Source: Candidatus Uhrbacteria bacterium
Lineage (GTDB): Bacteria > Patescibacteriota > Patescibacteriia > UBA9934 > GWF2-40-263
Reading direction: 5' to 3'
Length of the DNA: 48,465 nucleotides
Assembly (NCBI GenBank): GCA_016844925.1
Contig: JAERTI010000053.1
Span: 1-48,465 of the forward strand
Positions 29,532 through 36,999 of this stretch are shown here, piece by piece (the stretch's first letter is position 1; every line of letters starts with the position of its first letter). The notes below the pieces were generated by a model. That model had not been told where the DNA came from. It saw only the letters and a program-made list of their open reading frames with translations, and ran no database searches. The position numbers and the translations under genes are program-made.

Positions 29532-29905
29532 TGACACCCCGTCAACTTGTAAAAAGTGTGAGACACGCCCTTCGAGGTGTGCGTGTTGTGTTTGTCCATG
29601 AGCAAAGTTTCCGTATTCAAGTTTTGGCTGCAGCTGTTGTTGTGACATTAGCAGCGACTTTGGGGGTCACGCGGAATGAGTGGATTGTCTTATTGCTTTT
29701 GATCGCTGCGGTGCTTAGTCTTGAGCTCATGAATTCTATTATCGAGAGGTTGGCAGATGCGTTTAAGCCACGTATTCACCCCATTGTGAAAGATGTGAAG
29801 GATATTATGGCTGGAACAGTACTGATTGTTTCGATGATTGCGGCTATTATAGGTTTGGCTATTTTCTGCCCGTATTTGGCTCCGCTTGTGGGTCTGACTG
29901 CTTAA
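29528..29905 (+). CDS. dgkA: DgkA-type lipid kinase (diacylglycerol/undecaprenol kinase)
   Basis: Small integral membrane kinase of 125 aa with three hydrophobic helices (about 30-47, 50-70, 97-120). The family catalytic signature is present as LELMNSIIERLAD (Glu66, Asn69, Glu73), followed by KDVKDIMAGTVLI. Gram-positive type members phosphorylate undecaprenol for cell-wall carrier lipid supply; which lipid is used here cannot be told. It overlaps ybeY by 4 nt, a pairing common in Firmicutes and CPR genomes. Confidence 0.92.
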   Translation: MMTPRQLVKSVRHALRGVRVVFVHEQSFRIQVLAAAVVVTLAATLGVTRNEWIVLLLLIAAVLSLELMNSIIERLADAFKPRIHPIVKDVKDIMAGTVLIVSMIAAIIGLAIFCPYLAPLVGLTA

Positions 29906-29914
29906 AGTTATACT
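29886..29914 (+). promoter_or_regulatory. ftsA promoter (leaderless type)
   Basis: TTGTGG (29886-29891), 17-nt spacer, TATACT (29909-29914), overlapping the end of dgkA. The ftsA ATG starts 9 nt after the -10 box, giving a predicted 3-nt leader. Confidence 0.7.
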
Positions 29915-29923
29915 GGTTTTACT

Positions 29924-31183
29924 ATGTCTGAGGAGATTTACACAGGATTAGATGTTGGGACCTACGCTGTACGTGCGGCCGTGGGTAAACTCGTCCCATC
30001 CCCAGAGGGGGGAGAACAGATGCATATTATTGGTGCCGTAGAGGTAGCTTCTTCTGGTGTCAGCAAAGGAACCATTACCAATCTTGAAGACGCTGTCTCA
30101 AGTGTTTCTCGCGCCCTTGAACAAGCTGAGCGTATTACCGGAGTACCCTTGAACAAAGCTTGGGTAGGTATCAATGGAAGTCACATTATCTCCCAGGAGT
30201 CTCGAGGGGTTGTGGGCGTTGGGCGCTCAGACGGCGAGATTCGTGATGAAGATGTTGAGCGTGCTATCGAGGCAGCAAGGACCGTTGCTACACCAACGAA
30301 CTATGAGATTATTCACGTGATCCCAAAAAGTTTTACGGTTGATGGGCAACGTGGAGTAAAAGATCCCGTGGGCATGAATGGGATCCGTTTAGAGGTAGAT
30401 GCGTTGATTATCCAGGGTCTGGGATCTCAGATTAAGAATCTTACGAAGGCGGTCTATCGAACGGGGCTCGATATCGAAGATCTCGTCTTCTCTATTCTTG
30501 CGACGTCTGAGGCGGTTGTTTCTCAGCGCCAGAAGGAATTGGGAGTGTGTGTGGTAAATATCGGTGCCGCAACGACAAACCTCGTGGTCTATGAGGAGGG
30601 CGATGTTCTCCACACGGCCGTGTTGCCTATTGGGTCAGACCACGTGACATCAGACATCGCTATTGGACTGAGAACATCTATCGACGTGGCAGAGCAGGTA
30701 AAGCTCCATCACGCGACCTGTCTGCCAAGTGACGTGCAAAAGAAAGAAGAGATTAATCTTGGTGAGCTAGGAGCGCCGGAAGAGGAGATTGTTGGACGAA
30801 AGTTTGTGGCTGATATTACCGAGGCTCGTGTACAGGAGATCTTTGAACATGTTGATCGTGAGCTGAAAAAAATTGACCGCTCAGGCATGTTGCCAGCTGG
30901 TGTGATTCTCACCGGTGGGGGAGCAAAGCTTAGCGGGATCATGGACGCAGCAAAGTCATCGCTCCGCCTCCCGGTCTCATTGGGAACACCTATCGGAGTG
31001 ACATCGGTGATCGATCGTGTGAACGATCCTTCTATGAGTACGGCCATGGGACTTGTTCTCTGGGGACATCACATCCGGGGTGCCTCTGGAGGAGGGAAGT
31101 TCGGTAACCTGTTTGGGAAAATTGGTGACATGGAAAAAATTGGCTCAGGTTTGAAAAAAATCTTCAAATCACTGAAACCGTAA
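29924..31183 (+). CDS. ftsA: cell division protein FtsA
   Basis: Actin-like protein that anchors FtsZ filaments to the membrane. The ATPase fold is visible: GLDVGTYAVRAAVG near the start (phosphate 1), VVNIGAATTNLVVYEEGDV near residue 208 (phosphate 2) and VILTGGGAKLSG near 328 (adenosine motif). The 1C domain lies between the first two. The C-terminus (MEKIGSGLKKIFKSL) is a basic amphipathic helix, the normal membrane-targeting device. It directly precedes ftsZ, but a terminator and a separate ftsZ promoter lie between. Confidence 0.96.
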   Translation: MSEEIYTGLDVGTYAVRAAVGKLVPSPEGGEQMHIIGAVEVASSGVSKGTITNLEDAVSSVSRALEQAERITGVPLNKAWVGINGSHIISQESRGVVGVGRSDGEIRDEDVERAIEAARTVATPTNYEIIHVIPKSFTVDGQRGVKDPVGMNGIRLEVDALIIQGLGSQIKNLTKAVYRTGLDIEDLVFSILATSEAVVSQRQKELGVCVVNIGAATTNLVVYEEGDVLHTAVLPIGSDHVTSDIAIGLRTSIDVAEQVKLHHATCLPSDVQKKEEINLGELGAPEEEIVGRKFVADITEARVQEIFEHVDRELKKIDRSGMLPAGVILTGGGAKLSGIMDAAKSSLRLPVSLGTPIGVTSVIDRVNDPSMSTAMGLVLWGHHIRGASGGGKFGNLFGKIGDMEKIGSGLKKIFKSLKP

Positions 31184-31191
31184 TTGAGATG

Positions 31192-31222
31192 AAAAAAGAA
31201 GATATCCACATCTTCTTTTTTG
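31192..31222 (+). terminator. intrinsic terminator after ftsA
   Basis: A 12-bp A/T-rich stem (31192-31203 with 31210-31221) with a 6-nt loop ends in a T-run. It insulates ftsA from ftsZ. Confidence 0.85.
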
Positions 31223-31227
31223 TTATC

Positions 31228-31255
31228 TTGACGATGGGCTGGCGAATGCTAAAGT
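31228..31255 (+). promoter_or_regulatory. ftsZ promoter
   Basis: TTGACG (31228-31233), 16-nt spacer, TAAAGT (31250-31255) with the extended TGC immediately before it. The predicted start near 31262 leaves a leader of about 86 nt, unusually long for this window. Confidence 0.7.
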
Positions 31256-31268
31256 GTGGATGATTTTT

Positions 31269-31295
31269 GTGCTCAGTAAAGCCAATTTTGAGCAC
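31269..31295 (+). promoter_or_regulatory. hairpin in the ftsZ 5' leader
   Basis: A 7-bp perfect stem GTGCTCA/TGAGCAC (31269-31275 with 31289-31295) and a 13-nt loop sit at the 5' end of the predicted ftsZ leader. It may stabilise or regulate the message; no known riboswitch pattern is apparent. Confidence 0.45.
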
Positions 31296-31347
31296 TAGAG
31301 TTGTTCAAGGGGGGATCTAACCCATTATCGGTGAACACCAAATTTCT

Positions 31348-32574
31348 ATGGCGCAAGTTAAACCAGACATCGAGACGTTCGCAAAGATCAAGGTCGTTGG
31401 AATTGGGGGTGGAGGAGGAGCAGCTGTAAACCGGATGATCTCCGATAACATAAAGGGCGTTGAATTCACGGTGGTAAACACGGATGTACAGGCGTTGAAT
31501 CAGAACCTCGCTCCACGGAAGATTCCTATTGGAAAAACGATTACACGTGGACTGGGAGCTGGTATGAATCCAGAGGTCGGTTCTCGTGCCGCTGAAGAAA
31601 ATCAGAATGAGATTCGTGAGGCCGTGCAGGGAGCTGACATGGTGTTCCTTACCTGTGGTCTCGGTGGGGGAACAGGAACGGGTGCGATCCCTGAGGTGGC
31701 AAAGCTTGCTAAGGACATCGGCGCTCTGACCGTAGCGGTTGTTACCAAGCCGTTTACCTTCGAGGGAGCACAGCGCCGCCGCATCGCTGATGAGGGATTT
31801 GATCGACTGCTCCAACATGTCGACGCCATCATCACGATCCCAAACGATCGCGTATTGCAGATTATTGATAAGAAGACTTCCCTCATGGATGCCTTCACGG
31901 TCGTAGATGACGTGCTTAGGCAGGGTGTACAGGGAATCGCTGAGTTGATCACGGTTCCTGGGCTCATCAACGTCGACTACGCTGACGTAAAGGCCATTAT
32001 GGAAAATTCCGGTTCGGCCCTGATGGGTATTGGGCGAGCCAGTGGGGAGAATCGTGCCGTCGAGGCTGCTAAGCAGGCTATTGCTTCTCCGCTCTTGGAA
32101 CTCTCTATCGATGGGGCCAAGGGAATCCTCTTTACCATTACCGGTGGAACGGATCTGGGAATGCATGAGGTGGCTGAGGCGGCCAAGGTGATTACCAGTT
32201 CTGCAGATGAGGATGCGAAAGTCATCTTTGGTGCCAACATTGACGAAAGCATGAGTGAAGAGGTGCGTATTACCGTTGTGGCTACAGGATTCGACTCCCG
32301 TGAGCGTCGCACAAAGGCTCCTGGTACCGTGGAGGTTCAGGCACAGGGTAGCTGGTCGCCAAACAACTTCCTGCGTGTGCGTGAGGAAGAAAAGACACCT
32401 GTCGCCAAAAAACCAAAGGTGAATTTCCAGGCAAGACCTATCGAGAGGGAGCCTGTTGCGGTGAAACCTGCGCCAACACCAAAGCCGATTAAACGCTCTA
32501 TTCCAACACCTGCACCAAAGCAGGAAGAAGATGAAATCGAGATTCCAGCCTTCATTCGAAAGAAGATGATGTAA
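31348..32574 (+). CDS. ftsZ: cell division protein FtsZ
   Basis: Tubulin-like GTPase that forms the division ring. The tubulin signature GGGTGTG is at residues 106-112, NTDVQAL near 45 and the T7 synergy-loop region ([11 protein letters not shown]) near 208. A variable linker of about 75 residues rich in Pro and Lys follows the core, and the protein ends in the conserved C-terminal peptide [12 protein letters not shown], which in other bacteria binds FtsA. Thus the FtsA-FtsZ interaction is probably conserved. Length 408 aa. No obvious Shine-Dalgarno. Confidence 0.97.
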   Translation: MAQVKPDIETFAKIKVVGIGGGGGAAVNRMISDNIKGVEFTVVNTDVQALNQNLAPRKIPIGKTITRGLGAGMNPEVGSRAAEENQNEIREAVQGADMVFLTCGLGGGTGTGAIPEVAKLAKDIGALTVAVVTKPFTFEGAQRRRIADEGFDRLLQHVDAIITIPNDRVLQIIDKKTSLMDAFTVVDDVLRQGVQGIAELITVPGLINVDYADVKAIMENSGSALMGIGRASGENRAVEAAKQAIASPLLELSIDGAKGILFTITGGTDLGMHEVAEAAKVITSSADEDAKVIFGANIDESMSEEVRITVVATGFDSRERRTKAPGTVEVQAQGSWSPNNFLRVREEEKTPVAKKPKVNFQARPIEREPVAVKPAPTPKPIKRSIPTPAPKQEEDEIEIPAFIRKKMM

Positions 32575-32580
32575 TTAAGA

Positions 32581-32608
32581 AAAACAGGAGTCACCACTCC
32601 TGTTTTTT
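32581..32608 (+). terminator. intrinsic terminator after ftsZ
   Basis: An 11-bp perfect stem (32581-32591 with 32596-32606, AAAACAGGAGT on the left) with a CACC loop and T-run. The extended -10 of nrdR begins at its 3' edge. Confidence 0.88.
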
Positions 32609-32616
32609 GGTATAAT
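32608..32616 (+). promoter_or_regulatory. extended -10 promoter of the nrdR unit
   Basis: TGG followed by a perfect TATAAT (32611-32616), an extended -10 that would not need a good -35. Predicted start near 32623 gives a leader of about 33 nt. Confidence 0.6.
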
Positions 32617-32655
32617 AGCCCGCGTAATGCAACGTGTAATAGCTTTTTTCGATGT

Positions 32656-33132
32656 ATGTATTGTGCCGTGTGTAATCACAAAGATACAAAAGTTGTTGAC
32701 TCACGCGTGTCCTCTGACGGAGCCAGTGTGCGTCGTCGACGTGAATGTGAAAAGTGTGATTTTCGCTTTTCAACGTTTGAGGAGGTGGAGTTATTGGATT
32801 TAACGATTGTAAAAGAAGATGGCCGTCGTGAATCGTATGACCGAGAAAAGCTTACGCGCGGTCTCGTGAGATCACTCCAAAAGCGTCCGTACACAGATCT
32901 ACGTTTTCAAAAACTCGTTCATAAGATTGAGCGTGATATTCAAAAAAAGAGACGTGGGCAGCTAACCTCACAAGAGCTTGGGGAGATTGTGATGAAGCAT
33001 CTCAAGACCTTCGATAAGGTGGCCTACATTCGTTTCGCATCTGTCTATCGTTCGTTTGAGGATGTTGAGACATTCCAAAATGAGCTCAAGAAATTGACGC
33101 CCAAGAAACGGGTAGCTAGATCCAAAAAGTAA
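32656..33132 (+). CDS. nrdR: transcriptional repressor NrdR
   Basis: ATP/dATP-sensing repressor of ribonucleotide reductase genes. The N-terminal zinc ribbon has all four Cys (Cys3, Cys6, Cys31, Cys34; MYCAVC and CEKC) and the RRRRE stretch, followed by an ATP-cone (IVKEDGRRESYDREKLTRGL to about residue 136). Length is 158 aa, normal. No nrd gene is in the window, so the target lies elsewhere. It is the first gene of a likely nrdR-htrA-pyk unit. Confidence 0.96.
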   Translation: MYCAVCNHKDTKVVDSRVSSDGASVRRRRECEKCDFRFSTFEEVELLDLTIVKEDGRRESYDREKLTRGLVRSLQKRPYTDLRFQKLVHKIERDIQKKRRGQLTSQELGEIVMKHLKTFDKVAYIRFASVYRSFEDVETFQNELKKLTPKKRVARSKK

Positions 33133-33138
33133 CGCTCT

Positions 33139-34353
33139 ATGTCAGAATCGAATTCATCTCGTGAACAAACGTTCATGGTCATCGCCGTAACCCTGGCCGC
33201 GCTTGCCGGTGCGGTTTCTGGTGCTGCATCGGCATTTTTGCTCACGGGCATGTTTGACGTCTCATTAGATACAACGATGAACACACCGGTGTCCGAGCAA
33301 GTAATGGAATCGAGAATTGTCGAATTGATTGAAGAGGAGAGTGCGACCATTGCGGTGGTGGAGCGTGTCACGCCGGCCGTGGTAAGTATTGTGGTGAAGA
33401 AACAACGAGGAGATGTGGACACGGGCTTTTTCTTTAGTCCGTTTTTGTATCCAGAATCATCAGACCAGGATCCAACAGAGCTTATCGAGGTGTCTAGCGG
33501 AACAGGATTTTTTGTCAGTGAAGATGGATACCTGTTGACTAATCGTCACGTGGTGGACGAGTTGGATGCCAGCTACTTTGTTGTTAATAACGACGGTGAA
33601 GAACTTCCGGCCGAATTGATCGACATTGATCCGTTTCATGACATTGCGGTACTGAGTGTTGAGGGGGAAGGGTTCCCCGCGGTGACCCTTGGAGATTCAG
33701 GTGCGTTGCAGATTGGTCAGACGGTGATCGCTATTGGAAATACGCTTTCTGAATTTCGGAACACGGTTACTAAGGGAGTGGTCTCAGGGATCAATCGACG
33801 TGTGACAGCAGGGAATGCCTATAATACAGAAATTATCGATGAGGCTATCCAGACAGACGCAGCGATTAATCCAGGCAACTCTGGCGGACCGTTGATTAAC
33901 CTGCTTGGTGAGGTTATTGGAATGAATACGGCCGTGAGCTACGAGGGGGAATCTGTGGGGTTTGCTATCCCAATCAATGAAGCCAAGCGTGCGGTGGAAG
34001 ATGTAAAAACGTATGGACGCATTGTGCGGCCGTGGCTTGGGGTCCGTTATGTGCTTGTGGAAGCCGAGCAGCAAGAGGGAGAAGAAGTTGTCTATGAGGT
34101 AGGGGCTTTGATTGTTGCTGGTGAGCAACCTGGTGAAACTGGCGTTGTCGAAGGTTCGCCCGCTTATCTCGCAGGATTGTTAGATGGCGATATCATTACT
34201 GCCGTAGGTGGCGTGATGTTGTCAGAGGATAATGCGCTTGCGGAGCTTATCAGTGCGTATCACCCAGACGACGTGGTTGAGATAACGGTTTTGCGTGACG
34301 GCGTTGAGTTTGTCTTTAATGTAACGTTAGCTGAGTATGGCGAAACAGAATAA
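33139..34353 (+). CDS. HtrA/DegP-type serine protease with PDZ domain
   Basis: Envelope quality-control protease. One N-terminal membrane segment (MVIAVTLAALAGAVSGAASAF) places the rest outside the cytoplasm. The trypsin-like catalytic triad is intact: His137 in TNRHVVD, Asp168 in FHDIAVL and Ser248 in NPGNSGGPL. A single PDZ domain occupies about residues 290-400 (VVEGSPAYLAGLLDGDIITAVGG). Length 404 aa. It starts 6 nt after nrdR and overlaps pyk by 17 nt. Confidence 0.95.
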   Translation: MSESNSSREQTFMVIAVTLAALAGAVSGAASAFLLTGMFDVSLDTTMNTPVSEQVMESRIVELIEEESATIAVVERVTPAVVSIVVKKQRGDVDTGFFFSPFLYPESSDQDPTELIEVSSGTGFFVSEDGYLLTNRHVVDELDASYFVVNNDGEELPAELIDIDPFHDIAVLSVEGEGFPAVTLGDSGALQIGQTVIAIGNTLSEFRNTVTKGVVSGINRRVTAGNAYNTEIIDEAIQTDAAINPGNSGGPLINLLGEVIGMNTAVSYEGESVGFAIPINEAKRAVEDVKTYGRIVRPWLGVRYVLVEAEQQEGEEVVYEVGALIVAGEQPGETGVVEGSPAYLAGLLDGDIITAVGGVMLSEDNALAELISAYHPDDVVEITVLRDGVEFVFNVTLAEYGETE

Positions 34354-35749
34354 ACGAACACGCGTTGTCTGCACCATTGGTCCCTCTAGTGCCAAGCCGA
34401 CGACTTTGCAAAACATGATGCGTGCAGGTATGGATGTGGCGCGTTTAAATTTTTCACATGCAACTCACAAGGATCACAAACGGCTGATTCGTTTGGTTCG
34501 ATCAGCAGCTCGTGAGGTGGGGAAGCATGTGACGATCATTGGAGATCTTCAGGGGCCAAAGATTCGTTTAGGAAAATTACCTGAGGAAGGAGTGGATCTG
34601 AAAACGGGTTCCAGTGTAACGTTCTCAACGTCCACGAAGGTATATGCCGGTGGGGCTCTGCCAGTGACATATGCGGGTTTGCATAAGGATGTGAAAAAGG
34701 GAGAGCGGTTTTTGATTGATGACGGCCTCTTGGAGCTGAGAGTCGAGCGTGTCCAAGGCAAAACTATTCATGCCAAGGTGGTTACAGGTGGAAAGGTGAC
34801 GTCCCATAAGGGAATGAACTTTCCTGATTCAACACTGAGAGTGAGTGCCATTACAAAAAAGGATCGAGAGGATGCGCGATTTGGTGTCGCACAGGGAGTT
34901 GATTGGATTGCCTTGAGTTTTGTGACAAGTGCGAAGGATGTTCGGGCCCTCAAACGATTGATCAAAAGTGAGACACCAGTTGGTCAGACACCTGCACGTG
35001 TGATTGTGAAGATTGAGAAACCTACAGCGGTCAAGCAGTTTGATGAGATTCTCAACGCCGCAGACGGCGTGATGATTGCGCGAGGAGACTTGGGAATCGA
35101 GATTGATGCTGAGGAGGTGCCCATTGTGCAGAAGCAGATGATTGAAAAATGTCGTTTGGTTGGTAAGCCTGTGGTGGTAGCTACGCAGATGATGGACTCC
35201 ATGATTCGTAACCCACGTCCAACACGTGCAGAAGTCTCTGATGTGGCTAATGCGGTGTTTGATCATACGGATGGCGTGATGCTTTCTGGGGAGACGGCCA
35301 CTGGACGATTTCCTCTCAAGACGGTCAAGATGATGTCGAAGATTGTGCGGGAGGCCGAGGGTTCCGAATACGACAACGTTGCGTTGGTGTACCACGAGCA
35401 TACGGGTCCAGGAGTGTCTGTGGCGCATGCAATAAGCTTACTGGCCGCCGATGGTGAAATTCAGGGTGTGCTAGTAGCTCACGCGTTGGCCCCATGGGCA
35501 GAGGGCGTACTCCGTGCACATCCTGAGATTCCACTGTTTCTTGCGACGGCAACGACACGCGAGGCGCGGCAGGTGGCAATGCATTGGAGTGCGATCCCAT
35601 TTGTTATGAAGGTGCAGCGAGAGTCAACGTTTGTGGCTTCAGCGTTGCGTCGATTAAAGAAACAACGTTTGATCAAAAAAGGCATGACGCTCGCGGTAGT
35701 CATGGGACAACGTCATGAAAAAAGATTCGATCTGATTACCGTGCAATAA
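34337..35749 (+). CDS. pyk: pyruvate kinase
   Basis: Last ATP-yielding step of glycolysis, phosphoenolpyruvate to pyruvate. Motifs: RVVCTIGPSS at the N-terminus, MDVARLNFSHA, GDLQGPKIRLG, the B-domain (about 70-165), VKIEKPTAVKQFDEIL with the catalytic Lys, and MIARGDLGIEI, then the C-terminal allosteric-type domain. Length 470 aa with no extra PEP-utiliser domain. Its start lies within the last codons of the protease gene (17-nt overlap), so coupling is likely. No clear plus-strand terminator follows. Confidence 0.96.
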   Translation: MAKQNKRTRVVCTIGPSSAKPTTLQNMMRAGMDVARLNFSHATHKDHKRLIRLVRSAAREVGKHVTIIGDLQGPKIRLGKLPEEGVDLKTGSSVTFSTSTKVYAGGALPVTYAGLHKDVKKGERFLIDDGLLELRVERVQGKTIHAKVVTGGKVTSHKGMNFPDSTLRVSAITKKDREDARFGVAQGVDWIALSFVTSAKDVRALKRLIKSETPVGQTPARVIVKIEKPTAVKQFDEILNAADGVMIARGDLGIEIDAEEVPIVQKQMIEKCRLVGKPVVVATQMMDSMIRNPRPTRAEVSDVANAVFDHTDGVMLSGETATGRFPLKTVKMMSKIVREAEGSEYDNVALVYHEHTGPGVSVAHAISLLAADGEIQGVLVAHALAPWAEGVLRAHPEIPLFLATATTREARQVAMHWSAIPFVMKVQRESTFVASALRRLKKQRLIKKGMTLAVVMGQRHEKRFDLITVQ

Positions 35750-35780
35750 AAAATCGCCCTCTGCACAGTGGCATTGGGCG
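35748..35780 (-). terminator. terminator of the 99-aa GC-rich gene (minus)
   Basis: On the minus strand a CGCCC/GGGCG stem (35776-35780 with 35755-35759), helped by an inner TGC/GCA pairing, is followed by ATTTTTT. A second small hairpin GTCGA/TCGAC (35781-35795) lies between it and the stop codon. Confidence 0.65.
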
Positions 35781-35800
35781 GTCGAGCGAGTCGACGCGTG

Positions 35801-36100
35801 TCAGGCGCTGAGGAGGGCCTCGGCCTGCGAGATGATCTCGGTGTGGTCACCGATGGAGCGCCAGTCGATGTTGGCGTCGCGGAGAGTCCTGGCCATCTTG
35901 CCGAGGTTGGCCATGTTGATCTCGCCCTGGAACTGCTCCCAGGCTGCGCGGCGGGACTCCGGGGAGTCTCCCATGGCGTAGAGCTCGATGAGGACGTAGC
36001 GCCCGGAGCGCTTGTCGTCGAAGTCGAGGGGGTCCTTGCGGCGAATCACGGGCTTCTGCTTCTGCTTCGGATCGGCGGTTCTGAGCTCGGGCACGAGCAA
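35801..36100 (-). CDS. GC-rich orphan gene, 99 aa, unknown
   Basis: The frame codes for a plausible soluble protein (RYVLIELYAMGDSPESRRAAW, INMANLGKMARTLRDANIDW) with a basic N-terminus and an amphipathic, acidic C-terminus. I do not recognise it. Base and codon use (GCC, CTC, GAG) are far richer in GC than pyk or the Fn3-like gene next to it. The start is uncertain: the frame opens at TTG 36100 with GGAG right against it, an in-frame stop lies at 36107-36109, and the first ATG is Met42. A different frame has an ATG at 36149, but its Arg/Pro-rich product looks like a shadow. It has its own promoter and terminator. Confidence 0.6.
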   Translation of the reverse strand: MLVPELRTADPKQKQKPVIRRKDPLDFDDKRSGRYVLIELYAMGDSPESRRAAWEQFQGEINMANLGKMARTLRDANIDWRSIGDHTEIISQAEALLSA

Positions 36101-36180
36101 CTCCAGCTAAGATTGAGGGGAGGTTCTGGGAAGAAGAAATGGACGTCAAGCTGACCCCTCATGTCAGCCCGATAAGAATG

Positions 36181-36209
36181 ATACTAGAGATCTTTTTCTT
36201 AAAAGTCAA
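36181..36209 (-). promoter_or_regulatory. promoter of the 99-aa GC-rich gene
   Basis: TTGACT (36204-36209), 17-nt AT-rich spacer, TAGTAT (36181-36186) on the minus strand; predicted start near 36174. It is squeezed between a palindromic terminator and the gene. Confidence 0.7.
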
Positions 36210-36210
36210 T

Positions 36211-36236
36211 AAAACCAGGGTCATGACCCTGGTTTT
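36211..36236. terminator. bidirectional palindromic terminator
   Basis: A perfect 26-nt palindrome (AAAACCAGGGTCA on its left half) with T-runs on both strands. It ends the minus-strand Fn3-like gene and shields the promoter of the 99-aa gene. Confidence 0.85.
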
Positions 36237-36258
36237 TGGTTCTTTTAGCTGTGGATGT

Positions 36259-36747
36259 TTACGGATTGAGCACCGTCTCGTTTTCGTCGAGGAGCTCTGT
36301 TGCCGTGCGGCCCGTGTACTCTTGATCTGAAATGAACCATCGTTCACAGGTGGGTTCAAGGCAGGCTTGTAGGGCGATGGTGTACTCCGTGTCAGGTGTA
36401 AGATCAGAGAGGTCGAGACTCACTCGGTCATGTTCACCGGCTTCTGTGCGAGTGAAGTCTGAGGTTGGGTCACTAATGGTGATGAGAAAGTGATTATATT
36501 TTTTCTCGGGCTGTGACCACTCTGCTCGTAGGTACGTTGATGATCCCACGGTCTCACCATCGATCTCTTGTGGCTGAAAGGGAAGAATGCTGATTTGAGC
36601 GTCGAATGTTTCAGAGGCACCTTCGTAGAGGTGTGTGTGAAATTTGCCCGTAGAGTCAACGGCAGGTGGGCGTGCACCGAGCCAGATAAGGTAGCCAATG
36701 AGTCCGATAAGGATCACGATAACGAAAATGCGAAGAGGTTTGTTCAT
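36259..36747 (-). CDS. small membrane-anchored fibronectin type III-like protein (162 aa)
   Basis: One N-terminal membrane segment (LRIFVIVILIGLIGYLIWLG) followed by an extracytoplasmic domain with the Fn3-like strand pattern YLRAEWSQPEKKYNHFLITISDP, LSDLTPDTEYTIALQACLE. Two Cys near residues 128 and 133 may form a disulfide. No catalytic motif is visible, and the binding partner is unknown. Composition is like the housekeeping genes, unlike the GC-rich genes either side. The ATG lies 9 nt after an extended -10 box, so it is probably leaderless. Confidence 0.8.
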   Translation of the reverse strand: MNKPLRIFVIVILIGLIGYLIWLGARPPAVDSTGKFHTHLYEGASETFDAQISILPFQPQEIDGETVGSSTYLRAEWSQPEKKYNHFLITISDPTSDFTRTEAGEHDRVSLDLSDLTPDTEYTIALQACLEPTCERWFISDQEYTGRTATELLDENETVLNP

Positions 36748-36756
36748 ATGTTCAAC

Positions 36757-36765
36757 ATCCTAACA
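36757..36765 (-). promoter_or_regulatory. extended -10 of the Fn3-like gene
   Basis: TGT followed by TAGGAT on the minus strand, ending 9 nt before the ATG at 36747. No good -35 was seen. Confidence 0.5.
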
Positions 36766-36786
36766 TACAAGAAAGAAATGTCTGAC

Positions 36787-36815
36787 TTGACGAGGGTGGG
36801 GGCTATCGTTATGCT
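36787..36815 (+). promoter_or_regulatory. promoter of the GNAT-gene leader
   Basis: TTGACG (36787-36792), 17-nt spacer, TATGCT (36810-36815). Predicted transcription start is about 36822, 4 nt before the leader-peptide ATG and about 178 nt before the GNAT start. No other promoter was found between the terminator hairpin and the GNAT gene. Confidence 0.7.
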
Positions 36816-36825
36816 TTAACCAGCT

Positions 36826-36873
36826 ATGACAAGCCTGATTCACAACACAGCTTGGTGGCACGGTCTCCGTTAG
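36826..36873 (+). CDS. candidate leader peptide with tandem Trp codons (15 aa)
   Basis: ATG at 36826 opens a 15-codon frame, MTSLIHNTAWWHGLR, ending in TAG. Two adjacent Trp codons (36853-36858) flanked by His codons sit about 40 nt before an intrinsic terminator, the layout of amino-acid attenuators such as trpL. The ATG is 10 nt after the -10 box, like the leaderless genes of this genome. It may still be chance: a 15-codon frame is short. Confidence 0.5.
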   Translation: MTSLIHNTAWWHGLR

Positions 36874-36898
36874 GAAGGCCGATGGATTTGTTTATTGC

Positions 36899-36930
36899 AA
36901 ACCGCCCTTGGTCTTCCAGGGGCGGTTTTT
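36899..36930 (+). terminator. terminator inside the GNAT leader (possible attenuator)
   Basis: A 13-bp stem with one G-U pair (36899-36911 with 36916-36928), TCTT loop and T5. It stands between the promoter at 36787 and the GNAT gene, so transcripts must read through it to express the gene. A second hairpin (GGGAGCGC at 36935-36942 with GCGCTCCC at 36961-36968) follows. Confidence 0.8.
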
Positions 36931-36999
36931 GGTTGGGAGCGCGTTTTGATGGGTCGAGATGCGCTCCCGGGCAACAACTTCCCCGGAAAGGAGAACGCT

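Noticed and set aside
31273-32166. 297-aa minus-strand frame opposite ftsZ
   Set aside because: It is antisense to the conserved FtsZ core, has no motif, and ftsZ is certain.
34829-35428. 199-aa His/Arg-rich minus-strand frame opposite pyk
   Set aside because: Shadow of pyruvate kinase; composition typical of an antisense frame.
35847-36149. 100-aa ATG-started frame overlapping the 99-aa gene
   Set aside because: Beyond its first 15 residues it is Arg/Pro/Gln-rich, as expected for an off-frame reading of GC-rich DNA. I kept the other frame, noting the start problem.
36822-36930. Known riboswitch upstream of the GNAT-like gene
   Set aside because: I could not match conserved motifs of riboswitch classes that I know; a leader peptide plus terminator explains the layout better.
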